The position numbers and the translations under genes are program-made. This document shows positions 28,201 through 35,789 of a stretch of 64,000 nt of DNA, one piece after another. Location of the stretch: positions 1 through 64,000 of the forward strand of contig URSD01000003.1 of NCBI GenBank assembly GCA_900550395.1, in the 5' to 3' direction. Source of the stretch: an uncultured Porphyromonadaceae bacterium (GTDB lineage Bacteria > Bacteroidota > Bacteroidia > Bacteroidales > Muribaculaceae). Below the pieces are notes generated by a model. That model worked only from the letters and a program-made list of their open reading frames with translations. It did no database searches and was not told where the DNA came from. Position 1 is the stretch's first letter. Every line of letters starts with the position of its first letter.

Positions 28201-30751
28201 CCGAGAATATCCTAAACTGTCACTCGACTATCTTTCCGACGCGAAGAGAAGCTCAGACATAGCCTCAGAACTTAGGACAATACGCGAGCTGCCGCTGAAT
28301 GCTCCCGCTTTCCGCTATTTGTCAGGCTATCTCGGGAACACCTACATCTATGGCTCCCGCAAGATGGCCGCCAATGGCGTCATGCGGCAAAGACTATCGG
28401 CAGCAGAGACGGAAGAAGATGGAGTTGTCATGGAATCGGCCGACATGGCAGCGCCCATGATGGCCGGTGCCGTGGCCGGTGTAGAGAGTAAATCCGAAGC
28501 TCTTTGCGAAAGCGTTGTTGTCACCACCAATAATGCAAGACCCGAAGAAAATTTCGACTATCGTGACGCCGACGTGGCTGAGGCATTCTGGATGCCAGAC
28601 CTCGCCAGCGCTCCCGACGGCAGCCTCGAAATGAGCTTCCGCCTGCCCGACGCCAACACCACATGGCGCATGCAGGCACTGGCGTGGACTGAGGACATGA
28701 GAGCCGGTACGCTGATACGCGATTTCGTCGCCAACAAGCCGGTGATGGTGCAGCCCAATCTGCCCCGCTTCCTCCGCGCCGGCGACAAGGCCCGCATACT
28801 CGCAACTGTCTATAACAACGATTCGGCCGCGCGTGAGCTGCGCAGCGTCGTGGAAGTTTTCGACCCCGCCACCATGAAGGTGATAGCGACAGCCGAAAGC
28901 TGCGACACCGTGGCGCCCGACGCCTCGGCCATAGTAGCCATAGAAGTGGAAGCTCCCGCCGACGCCGCCTCGCTCGGCTACCGCGTGCGCAGCAGCTCCG
29001 ACAGTTTCTCCGACGGCGAGCAGACGGTAATACCCGTGGAATCAGCACAGTGCGACGTAATCGAGTCGCAGACGTTCTATCTCAACCCCGGCGACAAGGA
29101 ACTGAAAATCAAAGTGCCTTCCGACAAAAACGGCACCTACACGCTGCAATACTGCCAGAACCCGTCGTGGAGCATCGTCAAGGCTCTGCCCGGCCTCGTC
29201 GACTATGAGCCGTCCACGACACCCGGAGCAGTACACTCCCTGTTCGCGGCATGCACGGCCAAAGGCATTGTAGACCGTGTGCCTGCCGTATCCGACGCGC
29301 TGAAAGCATGGAAAGACAAGCCCCTGCAATCGCGCCTTGCCGCCAACGACGCGCTGAAGACGGCCGAGCTGCATGCTACCCCGTGGGTACAGGCCGCGGC
29401 CGGCGACAGCATGCGCATGGCTCGCCTGGGACTGCTGCTCGACAACGACGAGACCGCCCGCAACATCCGTGCGGCCATCAGGACGCTATCCGATCTCGCC
29501 ACCGCCGACGGCGGCCTGCGCTGGGGCAAATGGTGCGACGAAGCTTCGCTGTGGGCGACACAGCTGGCGCTGCACGACCTGGGTCTGCTGCGTCTCGCCG
29601 GCTATCTGCCCGACGACGCACAGCTCCACAGCATGATGGTGAAGGCTCTGGCCTACACCGACAAGGAGCTCGAACGCCTCGACCGCAACCGCCGCATGCA
29701 GCCCGACATGAGCTACGCCGTGACCCGCAGCTTGTGGAAAGACATCAGGCCGTCGGCATGGGGACAGCGCGTAATCGACGCCACCCTGCGCGATTGCGCC
29801 GCCCGCTGGCGCGAGGCTTCCACCTCGGGCAAAGCCAACATGGCGATTCTGCTCGACATCTACGGACGCAAAACCGACGCCGGGGAAATAATGAGTTCGG
29901 TGAAGGAATTTGCCGTCGCCACTCCGGCGCAGGGCGTCAGCTTCCCCTCGGTAGGCGACATCGACCAGTACGCACCCTTGCTTATGGCTTTCGGACGCGT
30001 CGACCCGTCGTCGGCGCTTATCGACGGTATGCGCCAGTGGCTCGTAGTGCGCGAACAGGCCACCGTGGGACTCGGCAGCTACGACGCGTCGCAGCTCGTG
30101 GGCGCGTTCCTGACGTCCGGCACGCCCTGGCACACCGACAATGCTCCGGCCACCGTGCAGTTAGGACGCCACACCGTGGACCTCGGCGACGCATGCGCCT
30201 ACGGCGGCGAAGCCACCGTAAGCCTCGGCAGCGAGGCCGCAGGCAAGACCCTGCGCATAGCTCCCGGAGCCGATGTGCCGTCGTTCGGAGCCATCATCAG
30301 CAGCTACCGCAGCCGGCCGGCCGACGTGAAGGCCGCCTCGTGCGACGCGGTAAGCATCGAGAAGCGTCTCGTGCGCGTGAAGGCCGGTGGCGACAACACT
30401 TTCGCCGCCGACACCGTAGCGCTTGGCGACCGTGTGCGCGTGCTGCTCACTCTCCACGTCAACCGCGACATGCAGTACGTCACCATCATCGACGAACGCG
30501 CCGCAGGCCTCGAACCCGTAGACCAGACTCCGGGCATGACATCGAGCGCCGGCGCTTACTTCTACCGCGAATCGCGCGACGCCTCCACCCGCATGTTCAT
30601 CTCCCGCCTCCCCAAAGGCACCTATCAGCTCAGCTACGACTGCACGGCCAACACCGCCGGCACATTCGCAGCAGGCCTGGCTACAGTACAGAGCGCCCTC
30701 GCTCCGGCACTGACAGCGCACAGCGCAGGCGCCGAGCTGATTGTGAGATAG
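25259..30751 (+). CDS. alpha-2-macroglobulin-like exported protein without thioester
   Basis: An 1830-residue exported protein. Residues 1-22 are a signal peptide (RNLLISLGVIASAASPAHA). A helical N-terminal domain (about 30-300) is followed by macroglobulin domains (MG2-type ADFATGHPAEGVKVLAKSEKR, NISVIPARPIYHFGDTLRWAV, and MPVADARVDIVVHE). The A2M domain is at about 1090-1200 (FDYRDADVAEAFWMPDLASAPDGSL, then TTWRMQALAWTEDMRAG), and the helical complement-like domain follows (ARLGLLLDNDETA..WCDEASLWATQLALHDLG). Where thioester members have GCxEQ, this has DYEPSTTPGAVHSLF, so the covalent trap is absent. It may still trap proteases or act structurally. It is a single gene with promoter and terminator. 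Confidence 0.9.
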   Translation: MKLRNLLISLGVIASAASPAHAATDPDFAHPRKVLSDAYAELKRTAGDKDAGPQRVRAVLEICTAAQSIDPDSIFSLVHDVTELADKETNPTAQSLLRLVDAKLLNNAYNRRRWVYDRLDTPDTPLPQDITEWNGRQFRSQIAENAEAALKGAREHNVPLADYSAAVRANDRTLLYFPQMADFVACDVYDLLQGIGRTEQADSLIGEMLAAQKEGSAPYYYWLSRNIEATSTWQDRFQAYLDAYKAHSHDEYARLLLEDACDARNDKDQRLPLIALVEESLERFPGYWNNNALRNALASLKQARNTVEYPQLVCPGRPFDVKVTADFARKAGFKIYPVPEGREEYSRITFSALKAVVSQNVAGTDSTVTEHICPVTLPKPGVYMVAPTVNGRTENEQYGLWNAIVCSPYVPVAMEGCDEQVVVMADFATGHPAEGVKVLAKSEKRQAMPVGTTDKNGLARFQLTGRNNYEISAVTPQGQSLDFAHRINIRMPWRGEEPVEADDDINISVIPARPIYHFGDTLRWAVIADSHAPDKRSRHAAAGLKIEVELTDANGQHVDSVSVITDRYGRAFGTFALPTDGLSGNFTIEASVDDESDAYVDGSADVPVSDYRMPVFEITDLSAVRDTPARGDVSISGRAVTYSGMPVADARVDIVVHEAWRWRWWVPAQNIGSLEVKTDATGRFTAVLTDEFLKKGDGHDFRADISVTATSGENTTAQKPFTNGRPYLINISGKKFLRAETRTMLPVTVYDADGENADIELRWKLAETDGGNVVASGKCRSLKPTADLDRVRGGKYTLTVEASDSALADASHEDFLVYNVELSSLPDGYPLLVDVESVQTDATGRAAFRYGVAKDNTWLYAVLCTGRKIVEIEVHKRDKGFRHLSLDLPADADRGALHIFTVRDGMLRSFTVGIERPEQRDLTISGESFRDRLTPGATEQWNLHITAADGKPVEAAMTATMYSHSLDALARLSWPAAFHVAREYPKLSLDYLSDAKRSSDIASELRTIRELPLNAPAFRYLSGYLGNTYIYGSRKMAANGVMRQRLSAAETEEDGVVMESADMAAPMMAGAVAGVESKSEALCESVVVTTNNARPEENFDYRDADVAEAFWMPDLASAPDGSLEMSFRLPDANTTWRMQALAWTEDMRAGTLIRDFVANKPVMVQPNLPRFLRAGDKARILATVYNNDSAARELRSVVEVFDPATMKVIATAESCDTVAPDASAIVAIEVEAPADAASLGYRVRSSSDSFSDGEQTVIPVESAQCDVIESQTFYLNPGDKELKIKVPSDKNGTYTLQYCQNPSWSIVKALPGLVDYEPSTTPGAVHSLFAACTAKGIVDRVPAVSDALKAWKDKPLQSRLAANDALKTAELHATPWVQAAAGDSMRMARLGLLLDNDETARNIRAAIRTLSDLATADGGLRWGKWCDEASLWATQLALHDLGLLRLAGYLPDDAQLHSMMVKALAYTDKELERLDRNRRMQPDMSYAVTRSLWKDIRPSAWGQRVIDATLRDCAARWREASTSGKANMAILLDIYGRKTDAGEIMSSVKEFAVATPAQGVSFPSVGDIDQYAPLLMAFGRVDPSSALIDGMRQWLVVREQATVGLGSYDASQLVGAFLTSGTPWHTDNAPATVQLGRHTVDLGDACAYGGEATVSLGSEAAGKTLRIAPGADVPSFGAIISSYRSRPADVKAASCDAVSIEKRLVRVKAGGDNTFAADTVALGDRVRVLLTLHVNRDMQYVTIIDERAAGLEPVDQTPGMTSSAGAYFYRESRDASTRMFISRLPKGTYQLSYDCTANTAGTFAAGLATVQSALAPALTAHSAGAELIVR

Positions 30752-30772
30752 CCTGAGTTTCAAGCATAAAAG

Positions 30773-30803
30773 AAAGGGCTGTGCCATCGGCATGGCCCTT
30801 TTT
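30773..30803. terminator. bidirectional terminator between convergent genes
   Basis: AAAGGGC (30773-30779) pairs with GCCCTTT (30795-30801), with GTGCC/GGCAT inside. T-runs follow on the plus strand; on the minus strand the stem also ends in TTTC. It separates the macroglobulin gene from the histidine kinase gene. Confidence 0.8.
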
Positions 30804-30806
30804 GTG

Positions 30807-31790
30807 TTATGCCAGGGTTATCAGGGCTTTGGTGCCGTGGGACGGGGTGGAGGTGATGGTGAAGTCGCCGCCATGCAGACGCGCTATCTGACGGCTCAGG
30901 CACAGACCGATGCCGCTGCCGCCGGGTTTCGTGGTGAAAAAGGGCTGAAACAGATTCGGCATCATCTCCGCCGGGATACCACAGCCGTTGTCCTCAACGC
31001 TGATGTAGGGGTGGCCCTCGCTGACGGATACATCGACATGGATGCGAGGTGAGGGCACTGATGCGACGGCATCTATGGCGTTGCGCAGCACGTTGGTGAC
31101 AAGCCGTCCCAACAGATCCCTGTCCGCCTGCAACCGCATGTCCACCGGGATGGTATAGTCGATGATGTCGGTGTCAAGACCTTTGTCTGATAAGTAAATG
31201 GCAAACGACTTCCGGACTCCCGAGAAAAAAGCCAAGACGTCGATGGTTTCAATCTTCGGTCCGGGCAGGTGTGTCAGCTCGTAATAGGAATCCAGAAAAC
31301 GACGTATGCTCTGACTTTCATCCGATATTAACGATACGGCTTCATTCAGTTCTTCGCCCCTGTAACGGTCCGGGTTCCGCTTCATGTCCGCGCTCAACGA
31401 TACGATCGGAGTGATGGCATTTCGCATTTCATGCGTCATGATGCGAAGGATGCGGTCGTAATACAGCTTGCGCGTCTCCAGCTCAAGACGGGCGGAACTG
31501 TAGATGGCCATGATGCGCCTCATGGTCTGAGACATGCTGTTGATGTCCGGATCATGACTCTCGGCGAACCGGATGGTAGTGTCGTTCATGTCCAGCGCAT
31601 TCATAAAATCGGACATGGACCTGATAAGCCGATGCACAATTCGCCATAGCAGAACGACGGAGATAACGGCCGGAATCATCGACAGGATGGCCGGGGCATG
31701 TCTGCCGTCGGCGAAACATAATGTTGTGAGTACGGTAAACAGCACTATCCCCGCTATGCAGAGTATGAAATTAAGGCGGAAATGCTTCAC
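30807..31790 (-). CDS. membrane sensor histidine kinase
   Basis: A 327-residue kinase. Two membrane helices occupy about 8-25 and 33-50 (NFILCIAGIVLFTVLTTLCF, AILSMIPAVISVVLLW) with almost no periplasmic loop, so it probably senses a membrane signal or lacks a classical sensor domain. The dimerisation box holds phospho-acceptor H120 in IMTHEMRNAITPIV. The ATP-binding domain shows the N box LVTNVLRNAIDAV, G1 VEDNGCGIP, F box FQPFFTTKP and G2 GGSGIGLCLSRQI. It overlaps the response regulator gene by 4 bases and is the second gene of that operon. By position it should control the facing ABC exporter operon. Confidence 0.93.
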   Translation of the reverse strand: MKHFRLNFILCIAGIVLFTVLTTLCFADGRHAPAILSMIPAVISVVLLWRIVHRLIRSMSDFMNALDMNDTTIRFAESHDPDINSMSQTMRRIMAIYSSARLELETRKLYYDRILRIMTHEMRNAITPIVSLSADMKRNPDRYRGEELNEAVSLISDESQSIRRFLDSYYELTHLPGPKIETIDVLAFFSGVRKSFAIYLSDKGLDTDIIDYTIPVDMRLQADRDLLGRLVTNVLRNAIDAVASVPSPRIHVDVSVSEGHPYISVEDNGCGIPAEMMPNLFQPFFTTKPGGSGIGLCLSRQIARLHGGDFTITSTPSHGTKALITLA

Positions 31791-32362
31791 TTCTTCAACT
31801 GATTGTAAAGTGTCTGACGGTTAATGCCCAACAGTTTGGCGGCCTGCGTCAGGTTGCCGTTGCAACGCGCCACGACCGAATTGATATGGTCCGACTTAAG
31901 TTCGTCAAGAGTCATGGCGTCCAGTTTATCCTGACGCGCCTTGGTGTCCTTAGCCTGCGACAGCACGGCCCTGTCGGAGCGCGCCGTGCGGTTCTTGCGT
32001 ATGGCCGACTTTACCTTGGCTATCAGGTCGTCGTTGTCCCAGGGTTTTGTGACGAAGTCGTCGGCTCCGCGCTTCATAGCCTCGACGGCCAGCTGTATGT
32101 CGCCGAAGGCAGTGATCAGCACCACCGCCGGCGGCTGCGGCATCTCCTTGATGCGCGCCAGCCAGAACAGTCCGTCGCTGCCGTCCAGACGCGAGTTGTC
32201 GAAATTCATATCGAGCAGCACGGCGTCAAAGTCGCCGTTGCTCAGCAACGCCGGGAGCAACTTCGGGTCACCGATGGTCAGAATGCTGTCGAACTCGCCG
32301 CCCAACACCATCTCAAGCGACATCCGAACCGCTTTGTTATCGTCGATTATCAGTATTTTCAT
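31787..32362 (-). CDS. response regulator with receiver and Fis-type DNA-binding domain
   Basis: A 191-residue regulator. The receiver domain (1-120) has the acidic pair in ILIIDDN, phospho-acceptor D51 in VLLDMNF, the conserved threonine in VLITAFGD and lysine in FVTKPWDNDDL. The C-terminal 40 residues are a Fis/NtrC-type helix-turn-helix (NSVVARCNGNLTQAAKLLGINRQTLYNQLKK). The AAA+ domain of NtrC relatives is absent, so it resembles the RegA/ActR/PrrA layout and should not need sigma-54. Start 32362 was chosen over an upstream in-frame codon because it begins at the receiver strand and fits the promoter. It is divergent from the exporter operon, its likely target. Confidence 0.92.
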   Translation of the reverse strand: MKILIIDDNKAVRMSLEMVLGGEFDSILTIGDPKLLPALLSNGDFDAVLLDMNFDNSRLDGSDGLFWLARIKEMPQPPAVVLITAFGDIQLAVEAMKRGADDFVTKPWDNDDLIAKVKSAIRKNRTARSDRAVLSQAKDTKARQDKLDAMTLDELKSDHINSVVARCNGNLTQAAKLLGINRQTLYNQLKK

Positions 32363-32382
32363 AACGCCTAACAACTTCAATG

Positions 32383-32413
32383 CAAAGTTAACGCGTGGGC
32401 GCGTATGCGCAAA
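32383..32413 (-). promoter_or_regulatory. promoter of the two-component operon
   Basis: On the minus strand TTTG (32413-32410) and TAACTTTG (32390-32383) are exactly 19 bases apart. The regulator's ATG is 20 bases downstream. Confidence 0.8.
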
Positions 32414-32450
32414 GCGATTTCTGCAAAATATCGATATGGGCGGGATGATT

Positions 32451-32465
32451 GTCTAAATTTTAGAC
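32451..32465. promoter_or_regulatory. candidate operator palindrome
   Basis: GTCTAAA-T-TTTAGAC is a perfect 7-bp dyad around one base. It lies in the 192-bp gap between the divergent regulator and exporter genes, 61 bases upstream of the exporter -7 element, where an activator could bind. Confidence 0.5.
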
Positions 32466-32526
32466 GATTTGAATGCCGAAAATGCAGTTTCTCCAAAATT
32501 CAGGAGGCAATCGGCCTAACGGCATA

Positions 32527-32534
32527 TAAATTTG
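32527..32534 (+). promoter_or_regulatory. -7 element of the exporter operon
   Basis: TAAATTTG fits TAnnTTTG, but no TTTG lies 19-20 bases upstream. A promoter with a good -7 and no -33 element is what an activator-dependent promoter would look like. The TolC-like gene starts 20 bases downstream. Confidence 0.6.
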
Positions 32535-32554
32535 CATCGTCAAAAGCAAAGACG

Positions 32555-33844
32555 ATGAAGAAACTGATATTTTCCATATTGCTGACGGCGGGATGTCAGG
32601 GAGCCATGGCGCAGATGACGCTGAACGACTGTCTGGTCTATGCCCGCGACCACGCGCCCCGCAATGTGATAAACGGCATTGCGGTGCGCCAGGCCGCGTC
32701 AGACAGCCGCATTGCCGCCGCCGGCCTGATGCCGTCGCTGAGCCTGTCGTCAAACGGCAACCTCAGCTTCGGCCGCAACATAGACCCCGAGACCAACACT
32801 TACGACAACCGCAAGACCCTCTACACCGGTTTCGGATTGCAGATGTCGCTGCCTCTGTTCGACGGACTGGTAAGCCTCAACAACCTTAAGGCCGCGAAAA
32901 CAGGCAAACTCCGTCAGCAGGAAGCCGCAAGGCTCGAGGCGGACAACATATCGCTGGAAGTGATACGGTCGTTCTACAACGTATCGTACTGCAAGGCGAT
33001 GGTGGCGCAGATGCAGGAGCAGCTTGAACGCGACCTGCGCAACCTGAAGGCTACTGAACTCGGTCTGGATCTTGGCACCAAAAGCGGCGCCGATGTAGCG
33101 GAAATCGAAGCAATCGTAGCGTCTGACCGTTACGAGCTGACCAACCAGCGCAACCTGCTGAGCAAGGCGTACCTGAAGCTACGCAGCGTTATGGGCATGG
33201 AACCCGACGACAGAGAACTGGAGCTGACGGAGGAGGAGGAATATGTCGGCGAACCGGATGCCGACTTCGTGCATCCCCGTATAGCCGAGGCACAGCTTGG
33301 ACTGAAGCAGTGCCGCTACAACCTACGCAGCGCCAAAGGCGCTTTCTCGCCGGTGATATCCCTGAATGCAGGCGTCTCGACTTCTTACTACAAAATATTC
33401 GGACCGGGCTACGTCAACCGGCGTTTCCCGCAGCAATGGCACGACAATATGGGGCAATATATAGGATTTTCGGTTTACGTCCCGATTTTCAGCGGATTGT
33501 CGCGGGTAAACAGACTGAAGAAAGCCAAGCTGGAGGTGAAGCGCCGGGAAGCTTTGCTGGAGGAAGCGCGCCTGGTGACTGACCGGGAGAAGCGGGAGGC
33601 GCGGCTTGACTTCGATGCTGCCACCGAGGAGCTGGAAGCTGCCGAGACCCGCGTCATGGCCGAGGAGACGGCCTACAAGGCCGTACAGCGCAAGTTCGAG
33701 CTGGGCGACGCCTCGGCGATAGACCTGTATACCTCCGGCGCAAAGCTGGCTACGGCACGCGCCAACCGCGAGGGGAAACGGATTCAGAAAATAATAAGCC
33801 GCATACTATTGGGATACTACAACGGCGAAAAACTGATTAAGTGA
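32555..33844 (+). CDS. TolC family outer-membrane efflux protein
   Basis: A 429-residue protein. Residues 1-19 are a signal peptide (KKLIFSILLTAGCQGAMAQ). The rest has the two-fold helical and beta-barrel pattern of outer-membrane efflux proteins: MTLNDCLVYARDHAPRNVINGI is the typical first repeat start, LQMSLPLFDGLVSLNN and FSVYVPIFSGLSRVNRLKKAK are the paired strand-to-helix segments, and QRKFELGDASAIDLYTSGAKLA is the family's last motif. It should form the outer-membrane duct for the exporter encoded downstream. Start 32555 gives the signal peptide; the frame is open further up only by chance. It shares one base with the next gene (TGATG). Confidence 0.92.
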   Translation: MKKLIFSILLTAGCQGAMAQMTLNDCLVYARDHAPRNVINGIAVRQAASDSRIAAAGLMPSLSLSSNGNLSFGRNIDPETNTYDNRKTLYTGFGLQMSLPLFDGLVSLNNLKAAKTGKLRQQEAARLEADNISLEVIRSFYNVSYCKAMVAQMQEQLERDLRNLKATELGLDLGTKSGADVAEIEAIVASDRYELTNQRNLLSKAYLKLRSVMGMEPDDRELELTEEEEYVGEPDADFVHPRIAEAQLGLKQCRYNLRSAKGAFSPVISLNAGVSTSYYKIFGPGYVNRRFPQQWHDNMGQYIGFSVYVPIFSGLSRVNRLKKAKLEVKRREALLEEARLVTDREKREARLDFDAATEELEAAETRVMAEETAYKAVQRKFELGDASAIDLYTSGAKLATARANREGKRIQKIISRILLGYYNGEKLIK

Positions 33845-35094
33845 TGGACAAGGAGATAAAACGTAAGAGCAGCAGGATTAAGAAATACGGCACTATCGGC
33901 GTGGTAACGGGGCTGATATCGGTGGCCGTGATATTCGCAATCGGCAAGGTGGGAGAGTCCACCTACAAGGTGGATGCCGATTCTGTAACCACGGCCGATG
34001 TTACCAACGGTATGTTCAACGACTTTATACGTGTCAACGGACATGTGGAAACCGGCGTGATAGTGCTGGTTTCGGCACTTGAGTCGGGCATAGTGGAACA
34101 TAAGCGGGTTGAGGAAGGAGCCGATGTACAGGCGGGAGACATCATCGTGACGCTGCGGAATCCCAATCTTCAGCAACAGATACTTGACTCGGAATCGCAG
34201 CTGGCCGAGAAGCAGAACATGCTGCGCGACACGGAGATAGCAATGGAGAAGGAACGCACGCAGGTGAAGCAGGATCTGTTGACCGCACGCACTGACTATG
34301 TCCGTAAACAGCGGACCATGAAGCAGAAGGAGACGCTGTACCAGGAAAAACTGATCTCGCGCGAGGAATATCTTCAGACCAAGGAGGACTGCGAGCTGGC
34401 ACGACAGAACCTCGTGCTGCTGGAGGAGCGTCAGCGCCAGGATTCGCTGTACCGCCGGGTGCAGGTGGCGATGATGCGCGAGAGTCTGCACAATATGCAG
34501 GAAAATTTCAACCTGGTGCGTCAGCGTGCCGACAACCTCAACATACGCGCCTCTCACGCCGGCCAGCTCGGCACGCTGTCGGTTGAGCTGGGCCAGAACG
34601 TGGCCGCCGGCCAGCAGATAGGACAGATCAATATTCTGGACAATTACAAGATCACCGTGCAGATAGACGAGCATTATATCGACCGCGTGGAGACGGGGCT
34701 GCGCGGCAAGGTGGAACGTCATGGCAGGCAGTACGATGTGTCGCTGTTCAAGGTGTATCCGGAAGTGAGCCGGGGCATGTTCAAGGCTGACCTGAAGATA
34801 GATGGCACGATGCCGGAGAATATCCGTGTCGGGCAGACCTACTACATCAACCTTCAGCTGGGCGAGCCTACGGAGGCGGTGCTTGTGCCACGCGGCGCAT
34901 TCTTCCAGAGTACCGGCGGTCACAAGGCATACGTCTTGAGCCGCGACGGCAAGTCGGCCACGTTGCGCGACATCAGGATAGGGCGTCAGAACACGCAATA
35001 CTACGAGGTGCTGGAGGGCCTGCATCCAGGCGAGCGCATCATCACCAGCAGCTACAAGAGTTTCGGCGACGCCAAGAAAATAATACTACAATAA
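33844..35094 (+). CDS. HlyD/MacA-type periplasmic adaptor protein
   Basis: A 416-residue adaptor linking the inner-membrane ABC exporter to the TolC-like duct. One N-terminal membrane anchor (about 18-36, IGVVTGLISVAVIFAIG) follows a basic start. The first lipoyl half is at SGIVEHKRVEEGADVQAGDII, a long coiled coil covers about 105-215 (DSESQLAEKQNML to YRRVQVAMMRESLHNMQ), and the second lipoyl half is IRASHAGQLGTLSVELGQNVAAG. The beta-barrel and membrane-proximal domains follow (VLVPRGAFFQSTGGHKAYVL, RIGRQNTQYYEVLEGLHPGERII). It is coupled to the TolC gene and lies 7 bases before the ATPase gene. Confidence 0.92.
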   Translation: MDKEIKRKSSRIKKYGTIGVVTGLISVAVIFAIGKVGESTYKVDADSVTTADVTNGMFNDFIRVNGHVETGVIVLVSALESGIVEHKRVEEGADVQAGDIIVTLRNPNLQQQILDSESQLAEKQNMLRDTEIAMEKERTQVKQDLLTARTDYVRKQRTMKQKETLYQEKLISREEYLQTKEDCELARQNLVLLEERQRQDSLYRRVQVAMMRESLHNMQENFNLVRQRADNLNIRASHAGQLGTLSVELGQNVAAGQQIGQINILDNYKITVQIDEHYIDRVETGLRGKVERHGRQYDVSLFKVYPEVSRGMFKADLKIDGTMPENIRVGQTYYINLQLGEPTEAVLVPRGAFFQSTGGHKAYVLSRDGKSATLRDIRIGRQNTQYYEVLEGLHPGERIITSSYKSFGDAKKIILQ

Positions 35095-35101
35095 TATAAT
35101 T

Positions 35102-35785
<684 letters not shown>

Positions 35786-35789
35786 CACC

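Noticed and set aside
31787..32362. Sigma-54-dependent regulator
   Set aside because: The Fis-type helix-turn-helix suggests NtrC ancestry, but the AAA+ domain needed for sigma-54 activation is absent.
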